Shown in pieces: positions 24,301 through 35,983 of a stretch of 64,000 bases of DNA. This stretch comes from Guillardia theta CCMP2712 (lineage: Eukaryota; Cryptophyceae; Pyrenomonadales; Geminigeraceae). Location of the stretch: the NCBI RefSeq assembly GCF_000315625.1, contig NW_005434639.1, forward strand, positions 426,056 through 490,055, read 5' to 3'. The position numbers were made by a program, and so were the translations under genes. The first letter of the stretch is position 1; each line of letters starts with the position of its first letter. The notes below the pieces were generated by a model, which had not been told where the DNA came from, made no database searches, and was given only the letters and a program-made list of their open reading frames with translations.

Positions 24301-25568
24301 TTTGACTTCACCTCTCGCTTCTACGTCTCCTCCCGTGACTACTGTGCTGCTGTCGCATATCGACAAGGGTTTGCCGGCTTCTGCATCAGGGTGAGCAGAC
24401 ATCCCAGCTTTTGTCTTCCTTGACTGTGGCCGTGATAGGACGGAGGGATCTGCTATACCCAGCGCGACTTCTATGCTGCCATCTTCTCCTTCAAAGGCTT
24501 TGGAAGCTCTTCGAGCTGTCATCAGTCGGAGCTTGGAGGAGGAGGAGGAATGAGTTGCTTCACGTTCTATAGCCCCACCTGCTCCTCCTCCTCCTGCGAT
24601 CCCCACGCGCAATGCATCCCCGCGCGAGAATGGCAGTACAGGGACCCGACGTGTGAATGCCTCGACGGTTACGTCGGCAACGGCGAATTCTGTCAAATGC
24701 CCCAGCAGCAGGTCCAGCAGGAGGGTGGGGGTGTCAAAGAATGTGATGATGCTGGTGCAGGCCACGTGCGATGGGTCAGGGTCGGTATGGGCGGAGGGGA
24801 CATGCTTCCGGGTGGAGAGATACGAGCTGAGCTTCGAAGACGGTGGGAGAGGATCGAAGAGGAAGGAAGAGGATCGAAGAGAGGAGATGGAAGGGAAGAG
24901 AGAAGAGGGCGCAAGGGAATTCGGAGAGAGGAGAGCAAGCTTTGATTCTCGTGCCAGGAGCAGCTCGGTGCAAGTCTTGGTCTGGGGCCCTGGCGTCCAT
25001 CATGAGCTCGGCGCAGGTGATAGGTCCTTGCTGCTCTGCTCGACCTCACTTGCTTGCAGCAAGCCGCAGTGACGCAGCTGCTGGGAGGGTCAATGACTGT
25101 CTGGATCGGCATGACGCTGCAACTTGCGGGGAACAACTCCCGCTACACCTGGCGACAAGACTCTCTTCTGCAGCAGGTGGCTGGACTGCTGCTGAGCTGC
25201 CTTGACCAGTTTGTCACTCACCTCAGACCCGAACGTTTCCTGGAACTTTGTTCTCCAACTGGGCAAGCAATGAGGTCCTCCTCCTCCTCCTCCTCCTCCT
25301 CCTCCTCCTCCTCCTCCTCCTCCTCCTCCTCCTCCTCCTCCTCCTCCTCCTCCTCCTCCTCCTCCTCCTCCTCCTCCTTCTCTTCACCATAGCTCCACCA
25401 CCACCACCACCCCAGTCTGAGCTTCGCGCAGCCCCGCATGCTCTCCAATGGATCCTGCGTCATCGCAAACCCAACAGGCACATGGGAAACAATCCTCTGC
25501 AACGCAAGCAAATTCGTCCTATGCGCTCGGGGCAACAATGACGTGAACGAGTGTGCACTGGTAAGGGC

Positions 25569-25599
<31 letters not shown>

Positions 25600-28012
25600 A
25601 GAGGAGGGAAGAGGAGGAAGATTGGGAGGGGGGGGGGAGGACGAGGATTCAAACATTCAATTAACGTTGACCAGGGGACGGACGCTTGCGACGTCAAGTC
25701 GCTGTGTGTGGATCTGTTGGGATCATATGAGTGTATCTGCAACAGGTAGAGAGCGAGAGGAGAAAAGCGGAGAGACGGGAAGGGGGGGGGGGAGAAAGAG
25801 GAGGCAGTTTGAAAGTTAGAGGTACAAGCTGGAGGAGAGAGTGGGAGGGAAGGAGAGGAGGAGCATACATGAGTATGACACCTTGTAGTGGTCTTTCTGG
25901 TTTAGGTCGGACGACAAGCATGGAGGCCGCGGATCCTTCAAACCCTCTCGTCAAGTTGAAAGGAAGGTTGTCCTGCACTACCCTCACCATTGCGATATCA
26001 TCCTCCTTTCCTCCTCTTTCTCATCATCATCTCCATTAGCATCATCAACCTCACAACCATCACCATCGGCATGCTCCAACAACCTTGACAGCTTTGCTTG
26101 CTCCTCTTCTCTTTCAGCGTTTCAGGGTGGGAGAAAAAGCTTCCTCGCCTCCTCTACTGGAACCTGCGCCCCGACAGCTGGCTCGACCTGCCGTACGCCA
26201 TTCATGCCGGAGGAAAGTAACTCGATGCTGCATGCTTTCATGACGAGAGGATGCAGACGAGCTTGTCTTCCTGCAGCTGGACTTGGGCGACATCTTTGCC
26301 CTTGGCGTCGTCCAGCTGTGGATGTACTACCCCGATGCGCGTGCGCACATGGGGAAGCGAGTAGAAGTCTCAGTCACCGGCGAGTTCGTCGGGGAGCAGG
26401 TAAGATGCTTGACGTGACTGAGGGAGGGAGGGAGGGAGGGAGGAGGGGAGAGAAGGGAGAGGAGGAGGAGGAGAGGAGGAGGAGGAGGTAAGTTGAGGGC
26501 AGATGCTCCTCTATCGCTGCGATGACTTCCATGCGTGTGGGCCGGAGAGCTCGCAAGGGCTCACTGTGTCAGCCTACGGCATCTTCGCTCGGCATGTCCG
26601 AGTCTACAGCGGGAGGAGGTGAAGGACGCGGGGGAAGAGCTGGGAACTGACGTCAAGTTTACAGCTCGTTGGACGCGACCAGCCGCTTCCTCAAGGTCTC
26701 GGTCCTAACGCAGGAAGGCGTCGGGTGCTTCGCCTGCCCCCTCGGCAGCTTCTACGATGAGAGCAGAGGCCCCCTAGCCTGCCAGCCCTGCGGGGGAGGC
26801 AACCAGACTTCCTTCACGCTCTCCGACTCTCTTGCTACAGGATGCGGAGCCGTCGGCTCCTGCGAGGACGGCTCCATCTCGTTGCCAGCAAGATGCTATA
26901 CTGTTCTTCACTCCGACCTGGCGCTGAGCTGGGACGGAGCTCGAGAGCTCTGCCGCAGCTGGGGAGGCTTCCTCCTGCAGAGTGTGGACGCTGGGTCGCT
27001 GCATGTGATACGGACGCTGCTGCAGAGGAGCGCGTGGGTGGGGCTGAGAGGAGCAGCGGCAGCTGGGGGGAGGATCGGAGGAGGAGATGCCTCGTGGCTG
27101 CATGCTTCTTGGTCCTCCTGCTCCCCGGGCCTCTGCCCTCTGCCCTCTGAGCCCTTTGCCTGCGCCAGGATGGAGCTTGGAGGAGTGCTGCTATCCTCCT
27201 CCTGCAGCGGGACTGAGCAGAGTCCCGTGTACGACGCGGCCTGTCAGAAGTTCCTGCCAAGGGACATGGAGCTGCTGGTGTCCTACGGCAACACCTCCCT
27301 CAACGTCTCCAGGGCTGCAGCGCCCGGCGCCCTGCTCCTCCTCTGCGGAGGAAACTGCAGCTGCGGAGAGGACGCGTGCGAGTGCCAAGGGAGCGAGAGG
27401 ATAGAGGGGAGCGTGTCGGCGGTGACGGCACAGACGGTGATGGTGGCGGTGCGGATGAGCTACGAGGAGGGCAGAGACTGCTACGTACTGTCCAACAGCA
27501 GCGGCCTGACCCCAACGCTCGCCGTCGTCTCCTCTTTCTCCATCCTTCGCGCCTACCTCGACGTCGCTATCCAAGTCTCCGCGGTCATGCCGACGCACAT
27601 CCGCCCCGAGAACTTCACCTTGCAGCTGGACGGGCTGGTGGAGGAGGCTACGGCTCTCCTGCTCTTCAACGCCTCCTGCCCTGCGTGCTCGGAGGGAGAC
27701 GGCGGGGCTCTCTGCTCCTCCTCCTTCTCGCCCCTCCCCCTCTCACCCTCGAACAGCTCGGGGGGCATGGCAGCTCAGGTGTCAACGAGCTTCTCCCGTG
27801 AGAGGATCGCCATCCTCCTCAACGTGTCGAGCGTGAGAGGAGGACAAGCGAGCGCGAGTTTGTTGGATGGCTCTTCCTTCCATCAGACGATCTCGCGGGT
27901 GCTGCTGGGGGGCAGCAGGGGAGTGCTGTGGCTGCTGGGGTACTTCTGGTACGAGGAGGGGGTGCAGTTCGAAGCTGTGAACTTGTTTGCGGGTCAGCTG
28001 GATGTATGCTGA
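21391..28012 (+). CDS. Very large secreted mosaic protein: LRR, Calx-beta, Cys-rich, EGF and C-type lectin domains
   Basis: The ATG at 21391 starts a signal peptide (MKIINIILLLLVVPCQT). Plant-type LRRs follow: cap ANWKRSDGWTTSADPC, then LRLPANNLQGRIP, LEHLDLSSNRLQGSLP, LVQLKLSRNRLSGAVP. They continue through short exons to YLNVRNNFFYGPLP and LRRLDLSKNLFYGELP (about 22620). A long open exon (about 22720-24390) holds many Cys, a Calx-beta-type unit (PAVTVTWRTQQGSARRGREF, about 23510) and a DUF4215/myxo-type repeat (EQCDDGNSNNFDGCSSTC, about 24050). Then come an EGF unit (CECLDGYVGNGEFC), a first C-type lectin domain in pieces at 25064-25530 (MTVWIGMTLQL, FSNWASNE, SCVIANPTGTWETILC) and another EGF (LCVDLLGSYECIC). 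The exon to 28012 has a Cys module (CFACPLGSFYDES) and a second lectin domain (RCYTVLHSDLALSWDGAREL). No C-terminal TM was seen. It could be two adjacent genes. Confidence 0.7.
25277..25378. repeat. (TCC)n microsatellite in the lectin-encoding part
   Basis: About 34 perfect TCC units follow FSNWASNE of the first C-type lectin domain. The rest of that domain resumes after the tract, so it is most likely intronic (GAG|GT donor at about 25274). If translated it would be poly-Ser or poly-Leu. Confidence 0.95.
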
Positions 28013-28036
28013 GCCTTCTGGGGATCTAAGGGAAGG

Positions 28037-28092
28037 GATGATGATGATGATGATGAGGAGGAGGAGGAGGAGGAGGAGGAGGAGGAGGAGGA
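28037..28092. repeat. (GAT)n(GAG)n tract between convergent genes
   Basis: Tandem GAT then GAG units fill most of the 89 bp between the stop of the mosaic gene (28012) and the stop of the pseudokinase gene (28102). Confidence 0.9.
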
Positions 28093-28101
28093 ATAACATA
28101 A

Positions 28102-29126
28102 TTATGATTCATCATATCCATCGATGCTCTCGATGCCGTTGAGTTTTGCGCGCTGGAGCTTGAGGAAGGCTTTGAGCTCGTTGATCATGTCCCTTGACTT
28201 GAGGAGGAAGGGATGCAGGAGGAGCTGCCGGGTGTTGGGCCGCAGCCGAGGGTTCTTGTTCATGCAGGAGGAGACCAGCTCGCTGAGTTGGTGCCCGAAG
28301 TCTTCTGGTCTCGCAGTCTTGGAGAATCGCTCGCACTTGTTCCTCCACTTGGTCTGCCACTCGATGTTGGTCTCGATGTAAGCCTCCTCCTCCCTCTCCT
28401 CGCTCTCCGTCTCCTCCATCTTCTTCATGATCATCGCGTAGATGGTCGCCGGCGACTTGCTCAGCGGGTTCGCCGCCTTCACTCGATCTCGCGCGGCTCG
28501 TCGCTCTTGCTTGGTGATGACGCGCTTGGTCGCGTGGATGTCCGGGAGGACGACTTCGCTCCTGCCCTCCTGCCCCTGCCGCGGGTCTGCGATGAAGCTC
28601 GCGGACCTCTCGGGATGCTCCTCCTTCTTCTGCTTCTCGAGGGAGGAGGTGCGGAGAGGAAGGAGGGGAGTATCAACGATGAGGGACTTGTAGGAGAGCT
28701 GAGAGTTGACGTTGAGGAGGGAGAGCGGAAACTCTCCGAGAGCCATCTCGCGAACGAGGAAGCCAAGGGACCAGACGTCTGAGGGGAAGTGACACTCCAG
28801 GCCTGCAGGCAGGTCAGATGATGATGATGACGAGGAGGAGCGGGAAGAGGAAGAGGAAGAGGAAGAGGAAGAGGAAGAGGAAGAGGAAGAGGAAGAGCTT
28901 GAGTGAGATAAGGACGACGAAAGGGGCTGATTGAGAGAGGAAGGACAGGAAGAGAGAGGAGGAAGAAGGGAAGAGTGGGGGAAAGGAGAAGGTCGAGGAA
29001 AGAAGAGACGACAAGGGCGGAGGAGGGGGAAGGACGAGGCAAGGGCCAGCGGGGAGAAGGGAACGGACAAGGGGCTGAGGAGTTGAAGCGAAGAGAGGAG
29101 GAGAGGGGGGGCAAAAGGAGGAGGAG

Positions 29127-29174
<48 letters not shown>

Positions 29175-32100
29175 GACGAGGAGGAGGAGGAGGAGGAGGA
29201 CGAGGACGAGGAGGAGGAGGACGAGGAGGAGGAGGACGAGGACGAGGAGTACCGAGCATTCTCTCGGGCGCCTGATGGCGGAGGGGCCCCAGGAATCTCC
29301 TCGAGCTCTGCTGGTCGTCCCTGAACTCAGAGGCAGGCTCGCAGGAGAGGAAGTGGGAGAAGAAGAAGCCGCCGACCCTGACGATGCCCGAGGCCTTGCA
29401 GATGAAGATGTTCCTCGCGTCCAGGTCGTTGTGCACGCACGCGAGCTGATGGTGAAGGCGATCAACAATGGTGACAAGCTGGACGAGGATGGCGCCTATG
29501 ATGGGTTCCGGGATCGCCCCGGTCTTGCTGATGAGCTCAGCCAGCGTCACCTCCTGCCGCTTCACCTCCATGACCGTCATGACGGCGACTGACGAGCTGT
29601 CGGCCTGCAGGAAGGCGTTGCGGACTGGGACGATGCGCTCTGATCCCAAAGCTGCCAGGCGCAGCTGAGCTCGCAGCGCGTTCCTGACCATGTGGCGATG
29701 CTCCCAGTGGACGACCTGAGGGGGGAGGAAGGAGGAGATGGCGATCAGTCAGGTCATGTGATTCGAGCAGGAGGGGAGGCAGGAGATGGAAACAAGGAAG
29801 AGAGGGGGATAGGGGAAGGAGAAAGGAGATACCTTGAAGCGATGAAGGATGAAGAAGGTGGGGGGAGGGTTCGCGCCATTGCGAGTGACCGACCAGCTCT
29901 CTCCCCACACGTACGACCAGCTCTCAGCCATGAGCGACTGATCGAACCCTCGTTGTCCTCTCTCGTATGTCGCCATCGCAAACTTCACCTGCTCTGCCGC
30001 CGCGAGGAGCGAGAGCAGTGACTTGGCTTGCTTGGCGGAATGGGCCCGCAGAAAGTTGGAGCAGAAGGGGAAGGCATCGCGAAAGAGAACCGTGTCCTCC
30101 TCGTCCTCTGCCATCAGCCCCTCTCTCCCCACCAGTATCGCCGTCCCCGCGATCACCATCACTGTTCCCGCATCCGTCACTCGCAGAGCGCTTGGAAACG
30201 CTGCCTGCTCTTGCCCCCAAGGCATGTCTCCTCCCTGCCCCACCGTGATCCCTGCAAGCAGAAAGTCAGCAACGGGAGAGAAGAAGGAGGAGGAGGGCTG
30301 GGACCGAGGAGGAGGTAGTTGATGGCGGTGGCTCGTTGCATGATCCTCTCTCGATAGGCCGTCACTCGCTGGAGTCGCTTGCGGGTGAGTATCCCCCTCA
30401 CCAACGCCTGAACCATCACGATCCGCTTTCTGTCCTGCTCTGAGAACCGGTTCTTCATCCTCAACTGCTGCATGAGGCGGCGGGTCCTGAGGAAGAACAT
30501 CTTGCCGCGGACCAGCGCTCCTCGCCAGTATCTCTGGATGCTGGTGGCCGACTGATGCTCGAGGTCGGAGTAAGAGAGGAAGACGGAGCGATATGACAGC
30601 TGCTCCTCCCCCACGATGACGTTCACCGCCCCCAGCCGCAGTCGCACTCGCTTCCACTTGGTCGTGTAGGTCTTGAAGAAGTTGGCGATGCGCTTTGCGG
30701 CGAGAGGAGCGCTCCTCCCGTAGGTGCCCATAAGCTCGCGAACGACCTTCCTCCAGTTCTCGAACTCTCTCAGCTTCTTGATGTTTCGGAAGAACCTCTG
30801 GATCCTCCTCGCAGCTTCCTCTTTCTCCTCCTCCTGCTCCTCCTCCTGCTCCTTCCTCTTCTTCTCTGCTGCCTCTTCCCCTTCCTCCTCTTGCTTCTGA
30901 CCTCCTTGCTGCGGTGAGGCTCCCGAAAAGCTTGCCATGCTCCACAGACTCGCGTGCGACGACTCAATGAAGGAGTTTTGCCGGTCCAACTGCCTCCCGC
31001 CTCCTCTCAGCTGCGCCTCGTACTCCTCTTGCGAGCACGCAAACGAGTCGTCCGAGTGCAGGAAGGGACGGGGGTGACCCAAGGGCAACCTGCCGCGGTA
31101 GAAGACCCCGCGGCGAAGAAGTTGGAGACTGACGAGGAGGCTCGCGATGCGCGTCTCCTCGCTGCTGTAGAGGACGCGGCCGAGATGGTCCGCTCCTCGT
31201 TGCACCAGCGCCTTCCACTCTATCCTCCTCCTTCCTGCCTTGAGCTTTTGAAGGTCCAACGCATTAGAGGGGATGCGACTCATACGATGAATCTGAACGA
31301 GGAGCAACAACGTGAGCAGAGCATAAGGAGGAGAGAAGGAGACAAAGAGGTTCATAGCAAGCAGGGGCAGACGGATGGAAGGGAGGGAGGAAGGGAGAAA
31401 GGGAGAAGTATGACTCACTCCGATGTAGAGAGGACAATCGCTGACAACTCCATCGAAGGAGAAAAGAACTTTGTAGCTCCCTTGATCGCTGCTGAGGGCA
31501 AGAGCAAACACGTCCTCTTCCAGCGCCACAACAAGGAAGAAGCTCCGATGGAGTGCATGCAGACTCTTCCTCAGACCCAGCGCGTTGATCTCGACCCGGA
31601 CGGTCGTGCTTTCCTGCTCGATCTTGCTCTTCCTCATCGAGCTCGGGAGACAGGGAGCAACAAGCTCGGCCATGCTGATCTGCGGGGAGGAGGAGGAGGA
31701 GGAGATGTCTTGTTCTGTCTTGTGCAAGCTTTCTTTTGACGTCTCCCGGGATATCGTAGCCGAAGGCTTAACATGATACCTCGTGTGCTGCTTTGCCTGG
31801 TCTTGCTTTGTGTTTCTTCTCCTCCTCTCCTTCCACTGCGTCTCCTCCTCTCCTTTCAGGCTCCTCTGCACCGACTGGAGGGTTGCGAGCTCCTCCCCGG
31901 AGGTTCGCAAAGACGCCTGGATCTCGTACACGTTGGCTGAGATAGCGCCGAAAGTTCTCCCATACCGCTCAGTGATAGCGTCCTTGAGCTGCTTGACCGC
32001 CTCCTCCACCTCCTCAGTCGTCGTCGTGTGCATCTCCTGCAGTTTGCGGAGCTCTCGAGACACGAGGCTGCTGTGCGCCAGCAGCCTCAGCGTCTCCTCC

Positions 32101-33574
32101 CGCTGGGTCCGCACGTGCTCCTGCGCTCGCTGTACAGCATCGGCCCGACGCTTTGAGAGAGCTTGAGGAGACAGGCGCGCAGCCAAGAATCGGAGCCTCT
32201 TCCCGCTGCCTCCCGGCACTACATTCTTGTCCTCCAGGCTCTCCTTACCCTCTGGCGGGAGGGTGACCTTCTGTTGCATCGGAGAGACGTTCTTGGACTT
32301 GAGGAGACCGCAAGTGCACTCGAGGCTGGAGAAGAGAGGATGATGAAACGCTGCTGCCCTCCTCCCCTGATGCTTCAGCTCCACACAGAACTTCCTTGCC
32401 AACACGTTGGCAAGGCTGAGCACGCACTCGCGGTAGAGGTCGTAGGGGATCTCCTTCTCCTCAACCGCCTTCCCCCGCGTTCCCTCGAACTTGTACTTCA
32501 CCTCGATCTTCTGCAGGACCTTCACCACAGAGTACTCGGAGAGGAGCTTGGGAACAACTTGCGCCTGCTGTAAGATGTGCAACAATCTGCGGTAGGAAAT
32601 CGCGTTCTTCTCCTCCGACCCTTGGGTTTCTACATCACAGTTCTCAAGGAAGAACTCGAGAGAGGAGAACTTCTCTTGAATCTCCTCGGCAATGGCGTAA
32701 TGGATCTCGAGGTTCGAAGACTCCTGGGACAGAGACGACCTCGCAACTTCCTTCTTGCTTGTCTTTGTCTCCTCTGGGCCAACGTAGCGATCGGGCCTTC
32801 TTCCCCCCTCCCATCCTGCGTGCTTCGACTCGGAGGGGGCGTCGGAGTCAGCGTCTTAGTTGCCATTTGAGCTGCAACAGGATCGAAGACAAGTCCAACC
32901 CCTCCCATTTTAGTCTTCTCTCTTACTTCCTCAGCTGACCCTCCTCGTTCTTGACCACCCTCTCCGCCCTCCACAACCTCTCCTCCTCCCTCTCCGCCCT
33001 CCACAACCTCTCCTCCTCCCTCTCCGCCCTCCACAACCTCTCCTTCTCCCTCTCCCTCACCGTCTGCTGCCCTCTCTGCGTTCTGCTCTACTCCTCGGCC
33101 CTCCGATTTCTCTCCTGTACTTTCTGCCTCATGTTCTAAATCTCTCGCTTCCTTCCTATCGCCCTCAGCCTGATCCTCTGTGCCCTCCTCCCCTCTGCCC
33201 TCCTCCCCTCTGCCCTCCTCCCCTCTGCCCTCCTCCCCTCTGCCCTCCGCCTCGTCACCAAGTCTTGGGCGCAAGCTCTCGTCCTGCATCGTTTCAGTGC
33301 TGTCGCCCTGGGCTGTCTCATCACGTGTGTCCAGCTCTACATTAGCGCACTCAGAGACTGCTGCATCCTCCGCAGGCCCTCTGCTGTCACTTCTGCCTCC
33401 TGCCACATGCTTCCGATGCTGTTCACCGGCCTCTTCGTTCGGGGGCTCAACCTGAATTTCCATCATCCTGTTGTCGTTCTCATCTGCATGCTCTCGAGTT
33501 TTTTGCTGTTCGTCTTCGAGGACAACTGCCTGAGCCTTGTCAGATCCATCCTCAAGATCTTTCTGATCGTTCAT
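28102..33574 (-). CDS. Large protein with acidic repeats, coiled coil, IQ motifs and a protein pseudokinase domain
   Basis: The ATG at 33574 opens an acidic N-terminus with two in-frame repeat arrays. A GTAAGA donor near 32934 probably splices to EETKTSKKEVARSSLSQESS at about 32787. Coiled coil follows. IQ motifs come at AARRIQRFFRNIKKLREF, SATSIQRYWRGALVRGKMFF and IVMVQALVRGILTRKRLQRV (about 30360-30820), expected to bind calmodulin. After introns at about 30257-30317 and 29717-29830 a kinase fold begins. It has no clear glycine loop or VAIK Lys, HND replaces HRD (LACVHNDLDARNIFI), and GFF replaces DFG (GIVRVGGFFFSHFLS). It keeps HQAPERM and SDVWSLGFLVREMALGEFPL, joined across a repeat-filled intron. 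The C-lobe ends MNKNPRLRPNTRQLLLHPFL. Loss of the DFG Asp and VAIK Lys suggests a catalytically dead scaffold or sensor. Confidence 0.75.
28803..29249. repeat. Intron of the pseudokinase gene built of GGAAGA and GGACGA repeats
   Basis: Between the coding pieces for APERM and ECHFPSDVWSLG the minus strand has a GT donor at about 29249 and a CAG acceptor at about 28803. The interior is almost wholly low complexity, with GGAAGA units near 28839-28898 and GGACGA/GGAGGA units near 29124-29246. It stays open in several frames, which would misleadingly fuse a Pro/Arg-rich or Ser-rich insert into the kinase. Confidence 0.75.
32957..33054. repeat. 30-bp coding minisatellite (three copies)
   Basis: Three copies of a 30-bp unit lie in the first exon of the pseudokinase gene. 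On the minus strand each encodes the decapeptide GEVVEGGEGG. The copies differ at only one or two bases. Confidence 0.85.
33178..33248. repeat. 15-bp coding minisatellite (four to five copies)
   Basis: A tandem CCCTCTGCCCTCCTC-type unit encodes Glu-Glu-Gly-Arg-Gly on the minus strand within the acidic N-terminus of the pseudokinase gene. Confidence 0.85.
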
Positions 33575-33973
33575 TGTCGTTGCGGCTTATCTTGTTCCAT
33601 CTGATCTCTATGCACCAGGAGACTGCTTCGCTCTCATGTAGGGTCCTCCTCCTCCGTGCCATCGCTATCTGCTCCGAACGTGAGAGGATCTATCTCGAAC
33701 GCGTTTTGTTTCCACTCCAGCCTTATCCTTTTTTTCGATTCCTCTCAATTCTCAATCTCGGCAGGCTACCTCTTCGTCATTCACTATCTGCCTAGTCAAG
33801 CCTCCTACTCTGCCCCATTTTTTCTCTCTCTCGCACCCTCTCCCTCCCTCCCTCTCTCCCTCCCTCTCCCTCCCTCCCTCTCTCTCCCTCTCTTTTCCCT
33901 TCCCTGTCCCTCCCTCCATGTCTCCTACTGTCCTCCCTCCCTCCCAAGCTTCGCCTTCTCCCTCCCCACCTCT
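33575..33973. other. Pyrimidine-rich tract leading into an assembly gap
   Basis: The plus strand is strongly C/T-rich (CTCCCT/CCCTCC runs from about 33825). This probably caused the break in the assembly. It lies between the start of the pseudokinase gene and the MORN gene, which are divergent, so their promoters should lie here or in the gap. Confidence 0.6.
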
Positions 33974-34073
33974 NNNNNNNNNNNNNNNNNNNNNNNNNNN
34001 NNNNNNNNNNNNNNNNNNNNNNNNNNNNNNNNNNNNNNNNNNNNNNNNNNNNNNNNNNNNNNNNNNNNNNNNN
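33974..34073. other. Assembly gap of 100 N
   Basis: Exactly 100 undetermined bases, probably a placeholder of arbitrary size. The 5' end of the MORN gene is lost in it. Confidence 0.99.
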
Positions 34074-35890
34074 GGATGACGAGAAGAACGGGAAGGGATA
34101 CTTGCAATGGTCAGACGGCGAGCGATATAACGGTAGGAGGGGGACGAGGAGGGGACGAGGAGGACGAGGACGAGGACGAGGAGGAAGTGGATGAGGAACA
34201 AGAACTAGCTGAAAATGATTCATCAGGCACCTTCAAGCATGGCGTGAGGAGCGGCAGCGGCGTCAACGTGTGGCCGGATGGCGATGCTTATGAGGTGGAA
34301 GAGCTTGCCAGTTGTTGAGCAGCAGCTGAGAGAGGATGCGCAGGGAGACTATCACAACGACATGCGCGAGGGCAAAGGCACTCAAGTGGGAGCAGATGGA
34401 AGCCAGTACGTGGGAGAGTTTCGGGTGACGACGTGGAGTGTACAGAAAGAGAAACAGGCTGACATACAAGCAGCTTGACAGAAAGGAAGGTTACGGAGTT
34501 TACGAAGCAGCTGACGGAACAAGATATGAAGGAAGGTTGGTGAAGACAAGGAGGGGGAGAGAGAGCGATGGGGTCAGCGAGACGAGTACAACGAGTGTTT
34601 TGATGTTGTCTCAAGCTGGCGACACGACAAACCGCATGGAAACGGAACGAAGAGGGTAAGCTGCTTCATGCTAAGCTCACACCTGCCCTTGCCTCCACTC
34701 CTCTTCTATCTCCTCTCTCCTGTGATTTCCTCTCCTCTCTCCTCTCCTCTCCTCTCTCCCCTTCTCTCTCCACTCTCCTCCTATACACTGTCGTCGACTG
34801 TAACTGATCGTTTCAGCAGTTTGCAGATGGGGATGTCTACTTCGGCGAATGGGCAGACGGTCAGTTTCATGGTCGAGGAAGGTAAGGAAACAGAGGAGCA
34901 GCAGGAGCAGGATCAGGAGTGCAGGGACAGAGCCAGCTAGATGGAGAAGCAGCGAGAGAGCTGACACGTGTTTGAAGCTACACCTATTCCTCCGGCGAGA
35001 GATACGAGGGCGACTACTTCCAGGTGGAGAGAGGAGACCGGGTCGCTTGCCTGACTTGCTGGGATCAGGATCGAGCCGAAGGTCAGGGGACGTACGAGTG
35101 GCCCAACGGAGAGATTTACAAGGGTGAGGAGGAGAGAAGAGGTTCATGGCGGGTCTGGTTGAGAGCGCGAGCAGGAGAGTTTGTCAACGGTAAGAGACAT
35201 GGCTTCGGCGTTCAGGAGTTTGCCAATGGCGAGCGATACGAAGTAAGGAGAGAAAGACGTGGAGGCGATATCTTTGACTTGAGACCACAGGGTTTCTGGA
35301 AGAATGGCGTGCGCTCTGGGAAGGGTCGGTAAGTCATTGAGGAGGCTGGAAGGGCAGAGGGGGAGGAGAGAAGAGAAGGAGGGAAAACGCGACAAGGCAA
35401 GGGGAAGGGAGGGACAATGACGTTTGTCTTTCAGGCACCTCTGGCCGAATGGCGACCGATACCGCGGAGAGTTTAAGGACGGAAAGGTGAAGGAGGAAGC
35501 TGTGGTGGTTGACAGGGAGGTGCGCACAAGAAACCGAGCTGAAGATTCCATTCACAGAGACACGGAATGGGAACTTACTTCTACGCGGACGGAAGGTAAG
35601 CAAGCCTCCTCGCTCCTCCTCGCTCCTCCGTTGCTGATAGCGATCAGGCGTCACTTCGGAAAGTTCGTCAACGACGAGAAGGCCCGGCCTCCTCCCTTCC
35701 CCCAGAATTTCAACCCACTGCCTGGTACCCTTCCTCCCCGTTCTCCGTTCCTTCCCTACTCAAACTTGCGCAGACGACGGGCTCCCTTTCACTTGGAGGA
35801 TGACGAGGGTGAGGAGGAGAGAAGGAGCAGAGTCGAGATGACCTCTCGCGACAGGAACACCCCGACATCGAGCAGGAACGAGACATGATG
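34074..35890 (+). CDS. MORN-repeat protein, 5' end missing in gap
   Basis: Successive short exons each encode about one MORN repeat (GxGxY..G..Y.G.): GKGYLQWSDGERYNG right after the gap, GSGVNVWPDGDAYE (about 34255), GKGTQVGADGSQYVGEFR (about 34373), GYGVYEAADGTRYEGR (about 34490) and FADGDVYFGEWADGQFHGRG (about 34825). Then come YSSGERYEGDYFQ, GQGTYEWPNGEIYKG, GFGVQEFANGERYE, HLWPNGDRYRGEFKDGK (about 35435) and GTYFYADGRRHFGKFVNDEK across an intron. A final piece after a 49-bp intron begins DDGLPF (about 35773). MORN arrays lie on membranes or organise cytoskeletal structures. No catalytic domain was seen, though one could lie in the gap. The frame closes at about 35888. Confidence 0.8.
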
Positions 35891-35983
35891 GCAGGAGACG
35901 TTGACCAGACAGGGCGGCTGCTGCGGGCGGTGACCTGAAGATCATGTTGCCCTCCTCAACAAGACTGAGAGTGGCTTGTCAGG

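Noticed and set aside
25218-25742. Minus-strand frame with a long Glu run over the TCC tract
   Set aside because: It is created by the microsatellite; the plus-strand lectin exons are the supported reading.
28479-29477. Long Ser/Leu-rich minus-strand frame across the pseudokinase intron
   Set aside because: It is out of frame with the kinase motifs and exists only because of the GGAAGA/GGACGA repeats.
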